From Paraphoma chrysanthemicola (Eukaryota; Ascomycota; Dothideomycetes; Pleosporales; Phaeosphaeriaceae): a DNA stretch of 64,000 nt. The stretch covers positions 1,178,001-1,242,000 of the forward strand of contig JAGMWG010000014.1 in NCBI GenBank assembly GCA_020744225.1, in the 5' to 3' direction. The notes under the pieces are model-generated. The model was not told the DNA's origin. It did not search any database and saw only the letters and a list, made by a program, of their open reading frames with translations. The position numbers and the translations under genes were made by a program. This document shows, piece after piece, positions 12,777 through 23,477 of the stretch; the first letter of the stretch is position 1; every line of letters starts with the position of its first letter.

Positions 12777-13907
12777 ATGGCGCCCCTCAAAATCAGCATA
12801 CCGTCCGCACATGAAAAGACGCCTGAACACGGCAAAGCATACACGGAATACACAATCAAGATCGAACATCCCTTCCCACGCGCCTCATCCAGCGTATCGA
12901 AACGCTATTCCGACTTCTCCACCCTCGACTCTGCCCTCCGCTCAGAAGTCGGCTCTGCTCCTCCTGTCGCCCTTCCCGCCAAATCATGGGGCATCGGGGG
13001 CCTGCTTGGACTCGGCGGGAAAGCCACACCCGAAGCAATTGAGAAGAGAAGGACAGGGTTGGAGGCATATCTGCGGGGGATAGAAAGCGCCGAAGACGGG
13101 CGATGGCGCGTTGCAAAAGCATATCGTGACTTTCTCGAGCTGGATGACAAGGAGGGCAAGCGGCCTGCGAATTTCCCCGGTAGTCAATTTGGCAAAGATC
13201 GCGTGCGCGACTCGTCGGACTGGCTGGACAAGCATTCAGACCTCAAAGGAAGTCTGCAAGACGCGAGGAGATGGCTGACTGCCCGCGAACAAGCCACCGC
13301 CGCAACAGCCCAACACGAAGCCGCTGCCAACGCAAAAAAGAGCCTCCTCCGCGCAGCCACGCTCATCTCCTCCCTCGAAGAGAGCCTCGGCCGCCTCAGC
13401 GGTTCTTCATCCGATTCGTGGTCTGGCGAGAAACTCGGCGACGGAGAAGTCCGGCGGCGCAGAGACATGGTGTCCAGGCTACGCAAAGAAAAAGACGGTC
13501 TCGAAAACGTGCTCAACAGCATGGCCGTCAAAGCAGCAATATCTTCCTCAGGCACAACATCTTCCGCCGCAGTCACCGAGTCCCAAAAAGCAGGCCTATT
13601 CAAAGGCGCTAGTACATCGAATTCCACATCCTCGCGTCGCGTCCTCGGCGGCGCGCCCGTCGAGACTGAACGTACACGGGAACTCGATAATGAAGGTGTC
13701 CTACAACTCCAGCAGCAGATTATTAGCGAGCAAGACGAGGATTTGGTGGATTTGACGACGGTGGTGCGCAGGATGAGGGAAATGGGTGTTGAGATTAATC
13801 GTGAGATTGTGGAGCAGAATGCGCTGTTGGGGTTGTTTGAGGAAGATGTTGAGAGAGTTGATGGGAAGGTAAGGATTGCGAAGAAGAGGATTGCCAAGAT
13901 TCGGTGA
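12777..13907 (+). CDS. vam7: PX-domain t-SNARE, Vam7-like
   Basis: Single exon, 376 aa. Residues 4-125 form a PX domain with the phosphoinositide-binding SKRYSDFSTL motif and a YRDFLEL end. A low-complexity helical middle follows. The last 70 residues (about 305-373) make a Qc-type SNARE heptad region starting LQLQQQIISEQDEDLVDLT, with the expected zero-layer Gln. PX plus C-terminal SNARE without a membrane anchor is the architecture of Vam7, the soluble vacuolar SNARE that binds PI3P and drives homotypic vacuole fusion with HOPS. Length is close to known fungal Vam7 (about 320-380 aa). No introns are needed. The next gene is convergent. Confidence 0.92.
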   Translation: MAPLKISIPSAHEKTPEHGKAYTEYTIKIEHPFPRASSSVSKRYSDFSTLDSALRSEVGSAPPVALPAKSWGIGGLLGLGGKATPEAIEKRRTGLEAYLRGIESAEDGRWRVAKAYRDFLELDDKEGKRPANFPGSQFGKDRVRDSSDWLDKHSDLKGSLQDARRWLTAREQATAATAQHEAAANAKKSLLRAATLISSLEESLGRLSGSSSDSWSGEKLGDGEVRRRRDMVSRLRKEKDGLENVLNSMAVKAAISSSGTTSSAAVTESQKAGLFKGASTSNSTSSRRVLGGAPVETERTRELDNEGVLQLQQQIISEQDEDLVDLTTVVRRMREMGVEINREIVEQNALLGLFEEDVERVDGKVRIAKKRIAKIR

Positions 13908-14254
13908 GGAATGAAATGGTGTAGGGTGGGTTGGGGATGAGAATGTGCATTTTGTTGTAGGTTGGCGAGAGCATGTGTACTATGGCGGCCGTTCTTCTTG
14001 GGGAGTTTTTGGGGTTTTTTTTAGGTTGGAAGCTTCCCACGTACATACACGATACCCTGGAAATCGAAAGTTGTATATCTTGGCTACTTGGTGCGCTCCT
14101 TCTGCTTGGTTGAAATGACCAGAGCAGTACATGTTACAATTCATCATATCTCATCATATAGTCGTCAATCATGGCCTTCATCCCCGGCCACCATCCATCC
14201 TCACTCCTCTTCCACTCAAACTAACCCCCTCCCCTCCCCTCCTCCACCCATCCC
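13908..14254. other. Convergent 3' intergenic stretch
   Basis: About 350 bases between two 3' ends. A G/T-rich then C/T-rich switch at 13990-14240 fits opposing 3' UTRs. No gene. Confidence 0.65.
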
Positions 14255-16588
14255 TCAAAACTTCTCCCGATGCACAGCCAAAAACGTCAAACTCCACAAC
14301 TGCCTCACATTACTCTCCGTCGCCGTAATCGACCCCAGCGGCACAGCCTCATACTCCCCACCCACATACCGCCAACTCCACACCTCCTGGCTCAAAATGT
14401 CTTGGTTCGCGTCAATCGTGTCCCAGAGCGCGTTGTACGCGGCGAGAACCTTGTTGTAGAGTTGTGTGTTTGTGCAGAATTCTATTATACCTGTGTTAGC
14501 AATCAAACCCAACTCCACTGTATATATGGTACGAGAAGCATTCTTACCAGGCTTATCCCCAGAACTACCCTGACATCTCCCCAACTGCCTCCCCAACCCC
14601 GCACCCATCATACTCAACTGCCAACTCCACACCACCGTCCCATGATAATCCGTCTGCGAGAAATTCCCCGCAAGCGCCGTGTTCCCCGCGTACGCTGGAT
14701 TCGCAACAACCAGCCCGACACCAGTACTCAATCCCACGGGGAAAGGTTGTAAAATGTGGTCTGCGGATTGTGATAGGAATGCACTGAGTTGCGTGTCGTT
14801 TGTTGTGTTTAGGAAGAAGTGTCGGAAACAATCATCGGTGTTTAGAATAGCGACTGGGCCGCCGTTAGGCGCGTTGACGGAATCAACTGCGAGACCGTAG
14901 AATGTTACGTCGGAAGTAATTGCGTCTGTATTTTCTGGCACGGATAGATTTGAGGATGAAACGTATTCTTGCACACGGGTCTTCGCGTCAGCTTGTGGGA
15001 TGGTGACTTGAAAAAAACGCAGCGTATCGTCCTCCCAGATCTGCGCGTATGTATTGGCAAGATTTGCCCAGTCTGGATGATCGGGGAAGAAGCCTGCGCG
15101 ACTGAGTGCTGCGATGGCGCGCAGGCCGGCGGGGACGAGGGCGGCGTTGACGTTGTATGGTGTGCGGCCGAGACCGAGACCGTTGTTCGAGTCGCGCCAT
15201 TCGCCGACTTGTTCGCCTTCTCTTAGGTGGATGAGGTTCGTTTGGACTTGCTCAGTCGCGAATGGGGCGGTGATGCGCATGATTTTCTCGGCGGTGAATT
15301 GTGCAAGTTGGGCGTAAGTGAGACCTTTATTCTCGATCAAAAAGGTTGCGGTTTGGTTGAAGAAGGTGGCGGACGCTTGTTTGCCAGGCTCGGTGTCGAC
15401 GAAGTAGTGCTGCATGGCGATGGGGAGCATGAAATCTGTGTCGATCATTTTGTAGTCGCAGCCTGGTTGGGATGAGTCGATGCCTTCTTTGCGGTTGAGA
15501 TAGGTTGCGTAGTCGCCTAGGACTTCTTCGTGGCAGACGGTGCCGTCGGTACGATTGACGCGTTCGAGGACTGCGGCAATGACTGCTTCAACGGCATCTT
15601 GCGATAGAACAGGCTGGAGGAGTAGCATTGAGATCATGCTGTCCCGTCCGAAGTACGTGAGGAATCGCCATGTACCGGCCAAGAGCTTATTGCTGTAGGA
15701 CAAGAATGCTAGAGAGGTAGTCTGGTCCGGATTTTGCGAGATCAACTCGGTTGACGAAGGTGATAATACTTCTTGCGGGCTCAATTGGTCGAGTTGAGGG
15801 TAGTTGTATGACGCCTCAAATTTGTACGAGCCTGATCCAAAGCCCAAGGTCCAGTTGGCTCCGCGATTGATCGTAACCTTAGAAGCTCCGTTCTGCGGAG
15901 TGTATTTGATCGTTGAAGTCGTCACCCCGTCAAACCACGTGCGGTTGATCGAAGCACTACCATCATCGTACTCTGCAAATCCAAAACTGTCTTGGAAGGC
16001 CTGGTCAACTTTCCCTCCTTCTGTGTAGTCACGAATGGCTCGTACACTTCCAAGTACAGGCACAACGAGAATGGCAGAGTCGTTGAAGCTGATGGTACCA
16101 GACACGCCAACGATCGGAATCTCTCCTCCCGCTTCATATATTGGCGATAGTGCGTCCGCAGTATTTGAATTCATGCTCAGAGCTAGAGTGCCGGGCTGGC
16201 CACTGCCTGGCTCGAACAACGCCAGGATACCGCTGTTTCCAGCTGGCCATGCTACAATGAGTCGCGGCCGGACGATGGTTAGGTTGTCGCTGGGCTGAGG
16301 GCTAGTCACAATCACGTGTGTGCTGGCATGGCAATCCGAGTAAAAGAAGTTGTGGTGCGGTCCATCTGGAAGATATAGTCGTGAAGTAGCTTCGGAGCAG
16401 GTCGGAGACGTGGACTGCGAGTTGGCCGAAGTCGTGAGCAGCACCGTCACGATTGCTGCGATTAATGTTACGATGGCCATGATACCTACAAGTGCGACGT
16501 TAATTCTTGATCGACAAACGCATCCTCTTGGCCGAACTTTAGAGGTTTCAGCGCAGGGGATAGAGACTGAAGGAGATTTCGAAGACAT
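14255..16588 (-). CDS. Membrane-anchored six-hairpin glycosidase-like protein
   Basis: Two exons, 14548-16588 and 14255-14490, give 758 aa. The intron 14491-14547 (57 nt, donor GTAAGA, branch TGCTAAC, acceptor ACACAG) is a multiple of three without stops, so an unspliced mRNA would encode 19 extra residues. The start is the ATG at 16588; an upstream TTG in frame is not credible. Residues 30-52 are one hydrophobic segment after a basic N-terminus, giving a type II signal anchor. The lumenal part has a beta-sandwich-like N half and an alpha/alpha-toroid C half with YFGRDSMISM, WRDSNNGLG and YHGTVVWSWQ, as in glycogen-debrancher or GH63-type glycosidases. Asp in GRDS and WRDS are candidate catalytic acids. 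Several NxT/S sites are present. Substrate unknown. Confidence 0.83.
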   Translation of the reverse strand: MSSKSPSVSIPCAETSKVRPRGCVCRSRINVALVGIMAIVTLIAAIVTVLLTTSANSQSTSPTCSEATSRLYLPDGPHHNFFYSDCHASTHVIVTSPQPSDNLTIVRPRLIVAWPAGNSGILALFEPGSGQPGTLALSMNSNTADALSPIYEAGGEIPIVGVSGTISFNDSAILVVPVLGSVRAIRDYTEGGKVDQAFQDSFGFAEYDDGSASINRTWFDGVTTSTIKYTPQNGASKVTINRGANWTLGFGSGSYKFEASYNYPQLDQLSPQEVLSPSSTELISQNPDQTTSLAFLSYSNKLLAGTWRFLTYFGRDSMISMLLLQPVLSQDAVEAVIAAVLERVNRTDGTVCHEEVLGDYATYLNRKEGIDSSQPGCDYKMIDTDFMLPIAMQHYFVDTEPGKQASATFFNQTATFLIENKGLTYAQLAQFTAEKIMRITAPFATEQVQTNLIHLREGEQVGEWRDSNNGLGLGRTPYNVNAALVPAGLRAIAALSRAGFFPDHPDWANLANTYAQIWEDDTLRFFQVTIPQADAKTRVQEYVSSSNLSVPENTDAITSDVTFYGLAVDSVNAPNGGPVAILNTDDCFRHFFLNTTNDTQLSAFLSQSADHILQPFPVGLSTGVGLVVANPAYAGNTALAGNFSQTDYHGTVVWSWQLSMMGAGLGRQLGRCQGSSGDKPGKNASRTIYTVELGLIANTGIIEFCTNTQLYNKVLAAYNALWDTIDANQDILSQEVWSWRYVGGEYEAVPLGSITATESNVRQLWSLTFLAVHREKF
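14491..14547 (-). other. 57-nt intron, 3n length, no in-frame stop
   Basis: Borders GTAAGA and ACACAG with a TGCTAAC branch point eight bases before the acceptor. Retention would insert 19 residues in the glycosidase toroid after residue 680. Confidence 0.85.
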
Positions 16589-18357
16589 CGCGATGCCCAA
16601 AGAGTCTTAGGGAAAGCGTTTGCTTCATGGTCGCTAAATGCGCAAGAAACGAGGCGTTTGTAGGGAGGGAAGCAGATTGAAATTCACTTACCTTCAGATA
16701 TGCTGAACTATGTGAGATCAGGCGCGTGCAAGATGAAGCTGCACGTTGAATAATCTGGTGATTCGGCCGACACGTGCGAGATGGAGATGTCTCAGATATC
16801 AAGTGCGGACTTGGCCGTGCGAGGCATAGGCACGCGATGAAGTGTGTGAGGACCTGCAGAGCTCCACGGTATGGCTGCACGAAGTATCGCAGAGTGAGAG
16901 ATTAGAACCTTCTCGTATTCCTCTTTCTCTGACCGATGAGTTGAGGGGAGTGGTTTAATGTTCTCTATTGTAGTCGTGGTTCTACCTGATTCAAGAAGGG
17001 CTGGAAGCTCTTGTACCAACAAGTTCTGCCTGCACGTGCAGTACGTCAGTTCCCAAAGTGTGAACTCTGCAGGCAGAGCCGGACCCTTCTCCGCGCTGGT
17101 GAACCGCTTTTCGCAGCATGGTGAAAGCGACCGGACTGCCGAGGACCCATCCACGTCATTTTGGCAGCACCGTTGGTAACCCGCAGTAGAGCGCATCCCT
17201 TGGTGATGTCTGCCATGATTTCTGGGAAACGACGGAAGCCTGGTCACGATGGCTAGGCGGGTGTTGTGTAGATCTGGGGTAAAGGTTACATGTGGTTGGT
17301 TCGACGAGATCCGATGATCCACACAGTCGGCCCGCTTCGCCCAATTTGTCGTCGATCGTCGAAGGACCCGCATCGCGCGTCATTCCAGCTACCTCTTCCT
17401 GCACAGCGCATGACGGCACAAGATGGACGCCGATACCTTTCTACGATTTTACTTTGCTCGACAGGACTGAAATCGCGATCTTGTGATAATGCCCTGATAT
17501 GACTTCAGTGACGAAGGATCCCATAGGTCAGGTCATACGCGAGTTCCCCGAGCAGTCACTTTTTTTCACAAATACTTTCCGGCGGGCCCAAGTTAAGAAG
17601 TACAGGTACCAATTCCTCATCTACAGTCGCAGCCACGATGTTATGATAGATACGTCGTACAACTGGCAGCAGAGCGCGACTTGCTGGTGGGAACAACGTG
17701 CCGCATACTTCGCAAACCCACCCATCTCCATGGCAGATGATATCTCGGCTTCACGGAAGACTGTCTGTGGGAATGCAGTTCTACCTTCAGTCCTGTGTGC
17801 ACCCTGTGATCAAGCCGTTTGAGGCCTTTTTGAGCATTACTCGAGGTATTGAGCCGTGCCACGAGGAGTTCCATCTCGTCATGCTTAACTTATATGCGGC
17901 TGTTACCACTCTTAGATCGCATGGAAATAAGCTCCACGCGTAAAGGACAGACCATGCCGAGCCGACACTATTTCCTTCCATATATTGCAGACGCACTCCG
18001 TTTTAAGCACTGCGTGTTTTTCTCAAAGGGTGGTATGGCGGGTCGCATGTTCTCCGAAGTCTGGTTCCGGATAAAGTATCACTATGTCCGGCCAATCAGC
18101 ATCCGTTTCACAGTCCAACACGCAACACTCTATCTGGGGTAAATCCCGGATAGTGCCTGCACATGGACTATTATGCTCACCACTTACGCGAATACAGATC
18201 ATCACTGCAATTGATTGTGGCCATCGTGTGAGCACACGGGAGTCAATTGTGGCTTATTGAACCATTGCATTCATAATGACAGCGAGATACCGAAGATAAA
18301 ACCGCCTTGCCCAGCGGCGGCGAGTTCTTTCCTTTTCTTCCACACGATTTTGCGAAC
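16589..18357. promoter_or_regulatory. Divergent promoter, glycosidase (-) and AA9 LPMO (+)
   Basis: About 1.77 kb. It holds a perfect 12-bp palindrome CTGCACGTGCAG at 17030-17041 (E-box core CACGTG). A 193-codon minus-strand frame at 16792-17373 has no recognisable motif and is not called. Two carbohydrate-active genes share this region, so common control is plausible but not shown. Confidence 0.55.
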
Positions 18358-19158
18358 ATGTGGTTCACACTCACCATCTTCTTGTGTTCGAGCCTACCAT
18401 TCGTGACAGCACATGGCCGCATTACCCACATCACCACTTCAATCGGCACCGTGTACGCTGGTTGGGATCCCGAACCAGCCCTCGAATCACACGCTTTACC
18501 ACCTCTCGCAGCCTGGAGAGCTTCCAACGTTGGAAATAACTACGTGCCACCATCGCGATTCAACACCTCGGACATCATCTGCCACTTCAATGCTACACCC
18601 GGAGCTTTGCACGTCAACACCTTTGCCGGCGATAAGCTGCAATTGACATGGAATCAATGGCCAGTCTCACATGTTGGTCCGGTCATGACCTATCTTGCAG
18701 CATGTAAGGGTAGCTGCTCGCAGGTCAAGAAAGAAAGCCTTGAGTGGGTCAAGATTGATGAATTGGGTTGGCTGAATAGCACGGGTTGGGACGACTTGAT
18801 GCTCGGTGGAACCTGGGCGTCAGATGTTCTCATTGCGAACGATTTCACCTGGACAGTCCAGATTCCTAAAGACTTGGAAGCAGGCGATTATGTACTGCGC
18901 CATGAGATCATCGCGCTGCATGTCGCTGAAGGTCTAGGCGGTGCGCAAGCATATCCACAATGCGTGAATGTTCGAGTCGCTAAAGAGAAGAGCGGGACGA
19001 AGAAACTGGAAGGAGGCGTTCTGGGGACGAGGCTGTATGGCGAAAGAGACAAGGGAATCTGGGTGGATGTTCATCGGCATATTGAGGGTTATGAGATCCC
19101 TGGACCGAGGGTGTGGAATGGTGCAGCTGTGGTGAGGCAGCCGAATGAACGGGCATGA
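18358..19158 (+). CDS. AA9 lytic polysaccharide monooxygenase
   Basis: Single exon, 266 aa. The ATG at 18358 gives signal peptide MWFTLTIFLCSSLPFVTA followed directly by His19, the N-terminal copper-brace histidine of AA9 enzymes. The second copper ligand lies in PVSHVGPVMTYLA. HEIIALH and QAYPQCVNV supply the conserved secondary His, Gln and the axial Tyr. Cysteine pairs fit the family's disulfides. No carbohydrate-binding module follows, only a short charged tail (from about residue 220). It should be secreted and cleave cellulose or related glucans oxidatively using copper and a reductant. An in-frame codon 51 bases upstream would spoil His1 exposure and is rejected. Confidence 0.93.
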   Translation: MWFTLTIFLCSSLPFVTAHGRITHITTSIGTVYAGWDPEPALESHALPPLAAWRASNVGNNYVPPSRFNTSDIICHFNATPGALHVNTFAGDKLQLTWNQWPVSHVGPVMTYLAACKGSCSQVKKESLEWVKIDELGWLNSTGWDDLMLGGTWASDVLIANDFTWTVQIPKDLEAGDYVLRHEIIALHVAEGLGGAQAYPQCVNVRVAKEKSGTKKLEGGVLGTRLYGERDKGIWVDVHRHIEGYEIPGPRVWNGAAVVRQPNERA

Positions 19159-19525
19159 AATCAACTCCACTTCAACAGAACTTCCGTCTAAAGACTTTCC
19201 TCGTCGTGTCCGCCGTGTTGAATGCGCACACGTGCACGTGTCGACCTTAGTGCGGGGTAGATATCTGCCTCCCGTGGCAATGACTTCAGGTGGAAAAGGG
19301 CCAATGAGAAGCAAATTCTCACCCAAATTCGAGGGCACACGACTTCACGACCGCCGAATGATCAGTCATCACGTCAAGTCACTTTTCACTTATCTTGAGG
19401 CTGTAAGAAGCCCGTCTACGAAATCTTGTTCTTAGACTCTCAGCCTGGTCCAGGCACCTATTGCCGTCTTCGTCCCATCTTCAAATGCCCTAAAAAAACT
19501 ACTGCAAGAGTGCAGTGGTGTGAGA
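19159..19525. other. Intergenic, no gene seen
   Basis: Between the LPMO stop and the ankyrin-HET start; no supported coding frame. Confidence 0.6.
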
Positions 19526-22500
19526 ATGTCGATTAGAAAGACGCGAATGCCAGAGGTCCCGTCCCTCAGCCAGGCAAGTTCCGCTACCGAAAAACTCGCT
19601 CGACTGTTTGCATTTCAAGTGCAAGTGGCAGGACTGAAATGTCCGTGGCATCGCGATCAGTATGGCTCACGATCATACTGGCGGGGCTCGTTGAAGACAA
19701 TGAGAGAGCTACTCGAACTTGGGGCAGATCCTAATGTGGGCTTTTGCGGATATCATTTGAAATATGATTCGCAGCATATGAGAGTTGTAGATGAAGAAGC
19801 GGTGTTGTGTGTCCACACCATGATTTCCGAGCAGTCACCCACGCAATTTCTTGAGGAAATTTACGTTCGCGACATGGACACTTCGGATCAGAAGGCTCGG
19901 ACACGACAGGAGAAGTACGCTGGGTTGCTGCGCTTCGCTCACAACCACACAAATCTCGAAGAGATGCTAGATCACGTCACGTTCCCTCTAGCAGATGCAA
20001 CGGAGCGAGGCGACCTTACCACGATAGCACTGCTCGCGGAATTCGGAGCCCATTTCGACACGTCATTGAACTCTATTCCGCCTAAATATTGGCCTAAAGT
20101 CGGGAATCCGTTCTCCCACCAAGACTTGATTCTATCTGCTAAGCTTTTGGAGCAATTAATGAAGCTTTCTTCGCCGGGCCATAAAGTCATCTCTAAGTGG
20201 GTCGGGGAATGTCTAACCACTACTCTCCAAATTACCACTAACAACTACATCCTGCCAAGAGGCTTCGACGCGGTGTGGAGCTTACTGTGCTGCCGCGGCT
20301 CGAACTCTCAACATTTTCGTTTTCCGCACTGCCTTTCGCGACTTTCCATTGACATCTGTCACAAAAATAATATTTCCCACGACGACGCGGGAACTACACC
20401 GCTTCATGTTGCAACAGGAGATAGAACACCTGAGACGGCCGAGTATCTAGTCCACCTTGGGGCAGACGTCAACGCGAAGGATATATTCGGAATGTCTCCA
20501 TTGCTTGAAGCTGTATACTACGGGCATACTGGTGTAGTAACTTTGCTTCTGTCAAAGGGGGCCGACCTGGAGCAGCGGGCCGGCTGCGATGTGTTGGATA
20601 TTCGACTAATAGATATCATGCATGGTAACAGGCCATGGGAACTGCTGCGCAATCAAGAAACGCCGCGGCGGAGTCATTTATGGCTAAACGATGGTGTGCG
20701 CTCCATATTGCGGCTCATCGTGGTTTCTCATCCATTGCTCGGTTACTTCTCGACGGCGGAGCGGATGTCAATGTTATGGACACAGATGGCTGTAGTCCAC
20801 TTGATGTGGCTATCCGGAGCTCAAACTACGAAACAGCGCTGAGTCTATATGCACGAGGCTGCACACTTAACATGGATTCAGAACAATTTTCGCATTTTAT
20901 GTCAATAGCCGTTGGCAATGAATTCTATCCAAGTGTGCAGAGCTTCATCGGAGATGCGTCACGAACGCGCATAGACAAGAGTCTCCTCAGAACATCCTTG
21001 CACCAAAGGAATAGCAGAGCGTTGAGTATAGAGAGTTCTCTCATCTCGACGCCCTCGACGCGTGGCTTTCAAGACAATTCCACACTTCTCTGTTCTCAGT
21101 CAAACCGATCTGACGAGCTCAAGACATTTGTGACCACACTCTGTTCGAGCTGCTCAAGAGTACTAGAAAAGCTCCAAGGGCTCGCGCTTGTACTTCCAGC
21201 AAGCTCCACCGGTTCTTGTAGACTTTGCTGCTTGTTTCGGGACTATGGCATCCATCAAAGCGTTAACGCTAAGATACGCAACGAATTCAAGGGCAACATC
21301 GGAATGCCGGGGATCGTACCTCCAGAACTTTCCATATACTCTGACGTTTCGAAAACAACACATCGGCTCCCCGTCAGACAAATCACCAGTAAGTGTCTGT
21401 CTCAGTCAGTATATGGAATCTCGCCTTCGACTCGAGAAAAATCACTGTGATATTTGGTATATGTCTGCTGCTAAATGTGTATTAAGCTGACACCTCCAGA
21501 TGAGTGGCACTATTTTCTACATTCCTTAAATTCGGAGCCGGACCGCGACACAAGCTCCACCGCAGCTATCTCGATGGCCAACCGCTGGCTCCAGACATGT
21601 GTCAAGGGCCACATAAAGTGCGGCCATGACTCAGATACATCGTTCACACCTACCAGACTCATCGAGCTACGCGAGGGCGAGACCTGGACCCTGAAGCTGT
21701 TGCAAGGAGTGGAAGTATGTGCCCCGTACGTCGCGTTGAGTCATCGATGGGGAACAGAAGAACTTCCTCGAACGACCAGCAAGAACATTGATGATCGTCT
21801 TCACCAGATCAGACTGAACGAACTTACCGCGACTATGCGAGACGCCATTGCAGTAACCAGGAGCTTAGGGTTTCGACATATATGGATCGATGCCCTGTGC
21901 ATTGTGCAAGATTCCGAAGAAGACTGGCTACGAGAGGCTACACAAATGTGCCAAGTTTTCCGCAATGCCATAGTCACCCTTGCAGTTGCTGATGCTGTCA
22001 ACCACTCACAGGGTATGTTTAGAAATCGTCGTGGACACTTTGTAAGACCATTCTGGACCCCTTACTCACTGGACGTGCCATATCGCGAACGAATCAGTAT
22101 AGATGGCGAAGGCGAGTTTTATGCGTTCTCCAACGTCGGTCTCGTCTCCTCTGAGCGTCGCCCAAAGGGACCCCTTGATACTCGCGGATGGATTCTCCAG
22201 GAACAGTTAATTTCACCGCGCATACTTTATTTTGGGGATGGTGAACTTTTTTGGGATTGCACAACGATTTCTGCCTCGGAGTCATCGCCGATATCGAGTT
22301 CACTACTGAATGACGAAAATTCCGACGAAACATGGGCGCTGAAACTCATTCGCAAGAATCTCGCTGGTTCTATCAGTCCTGATACACTTCAGCAGAGGTT
22401 CGCAGATATCTGGGTACACATTATTATGAACTATTCCGCTCGCCAACTATCTAAACAGAGCGACCGTCTGATTGCATTGCAAGGAATCATGCGTCCGTTG

Positions 22501-23154
22501 ACAGCGTTGCTACAAGAAGATCCAGTAGCTGGCATGTGGAAGACCCAGTTATGGCGACAACTTATCTGGTGGGTACAAGAGAAATTAACATCACCGCTAG
22601 GGATTGCTGTGGCGAGCTTTCCAGCCCCGACATGGTCATGGCTTGGGACTCGTAGCCCTGTGCTTTATTACAATTCGCTGGCCGCTGAGCATCGTCTCTG
22701 GAAGAGAACTGTTCAGATGGACCATAGAATCCCAGCAACGGAAAAGTTCACAGATCTCGAACCATTCATTAAGGTCGACTCCGTGGAAACTACTACACTT
22801 CCGGGCGCTATTGGCGTGCAAGGCACTCTCACCATCTCTGGGCCTGCCTTCCGGTATCGATTAACAACCAACGATCGCAAGAAGACCGCTGCCAAGATCT
22901 TTAATGCTTCCAAGTGGAAGCTTAACACGGGAAAATGGTTGCTGGACCTCACCACCGAGCTGCCTCTAGAACTACATTGTATCATAGTGGCTGAGGATAC
23001 CGCAGCCAAGATGCTTGTCTGTATGTGCTTGGTGCCAGATAATCTTCCTAGTAGATGGCGCAGGATTGGAATATGTCATTGGGACGGGTTGAAGTGGCAG
23101 GTCGCAAAATATGTGGGAAAGGAGCCGGAAGAGATGACTTTCATTATTGTTTGA
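19526..23154 (+). CDS. Ankyrin-repeat and HET-domain protein
   Basis: Three exons give about 1158 aa: 19526-20590, 20632-21388 and 21500-23154. The first intron is only 41 nt (branch-like CGACTAAT, acceptor AACAG) and might instead be a frameshift. The second (111 nt, donor GTAAGT, acceptor CCTCCAG) is solid. Residues 50-430 carry ankyrin-type units: LLELGADPNVG, TTPLHVATGD, LLLSKGADLEQRAG and LLLDGGADVNVMD. The C-terminal half has the HET blocks VALSHRWG and IWIDALCIVQDSEEDW (about residues 675-830). HET proteins drive heterokaryon incompatibility or other self/non-self responses in filamentous ascomycetes. Here the HET domain is C-terminal, whereas many characterised ones have it N-terminal. 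No NACHT or NB-ARC nucleotide-binding motif was found between the parts. Confidence 0.82.
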
Positions 23155-23477
23155 GCGATCCGGTCAGCAGAGCGCTGGAATATTACTTTCGCGGACACCA
23201 TGGTCATGATCGATCACTATGATGTGTTCTAAGAATAGTGTTTAGGGAAGTGCTTCTACTTTGCAGGAGGCCATGACCATGCGCTTGAGCTTGCGCTATT
23301 CTTGGAGTTTATTGAATGCACCAACCAAGGTCAAGCGCCACTCAGAAGTCGCACTTGGAATGTCTGGAATCTAATCACGTCATTGCTGCTCCGCCACGCT
23401 ACCAAGAAGTAAGGAAGCAGGCATCTCGTGCGAATTTGATTGCTACTATCGTGTCAAGAAATCTTGCTGGCTCGTCG
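23155..23477. other. Convergent 3' intergenic stretch
   Basis: About 320 bases between the HET gene stop and the hemerythrin gene stop. Nothing recognised. Confidence 0.6.

Noticed and set aside
14255..16588. Glycosidase as one uninterrupted exon
   Set aside because: The frame is open, but donor, branch point and acceptor are strong and the extra 19 residues interrupt a conserved helix.
16792..17373. 193-codon minus-strand frame in the divergent promoter
   Set aside because: No signal peptide, domain or homology-like block could be seen; composition looks non-coding. Kept as a note only.
19520..19525. Upstream GTG as start of the HET gene, and similar TTG/GTG starts elsewhere
   Set aside because: Nuclear fungal genes start at ATG; the first in-frame ATG was used in each case.
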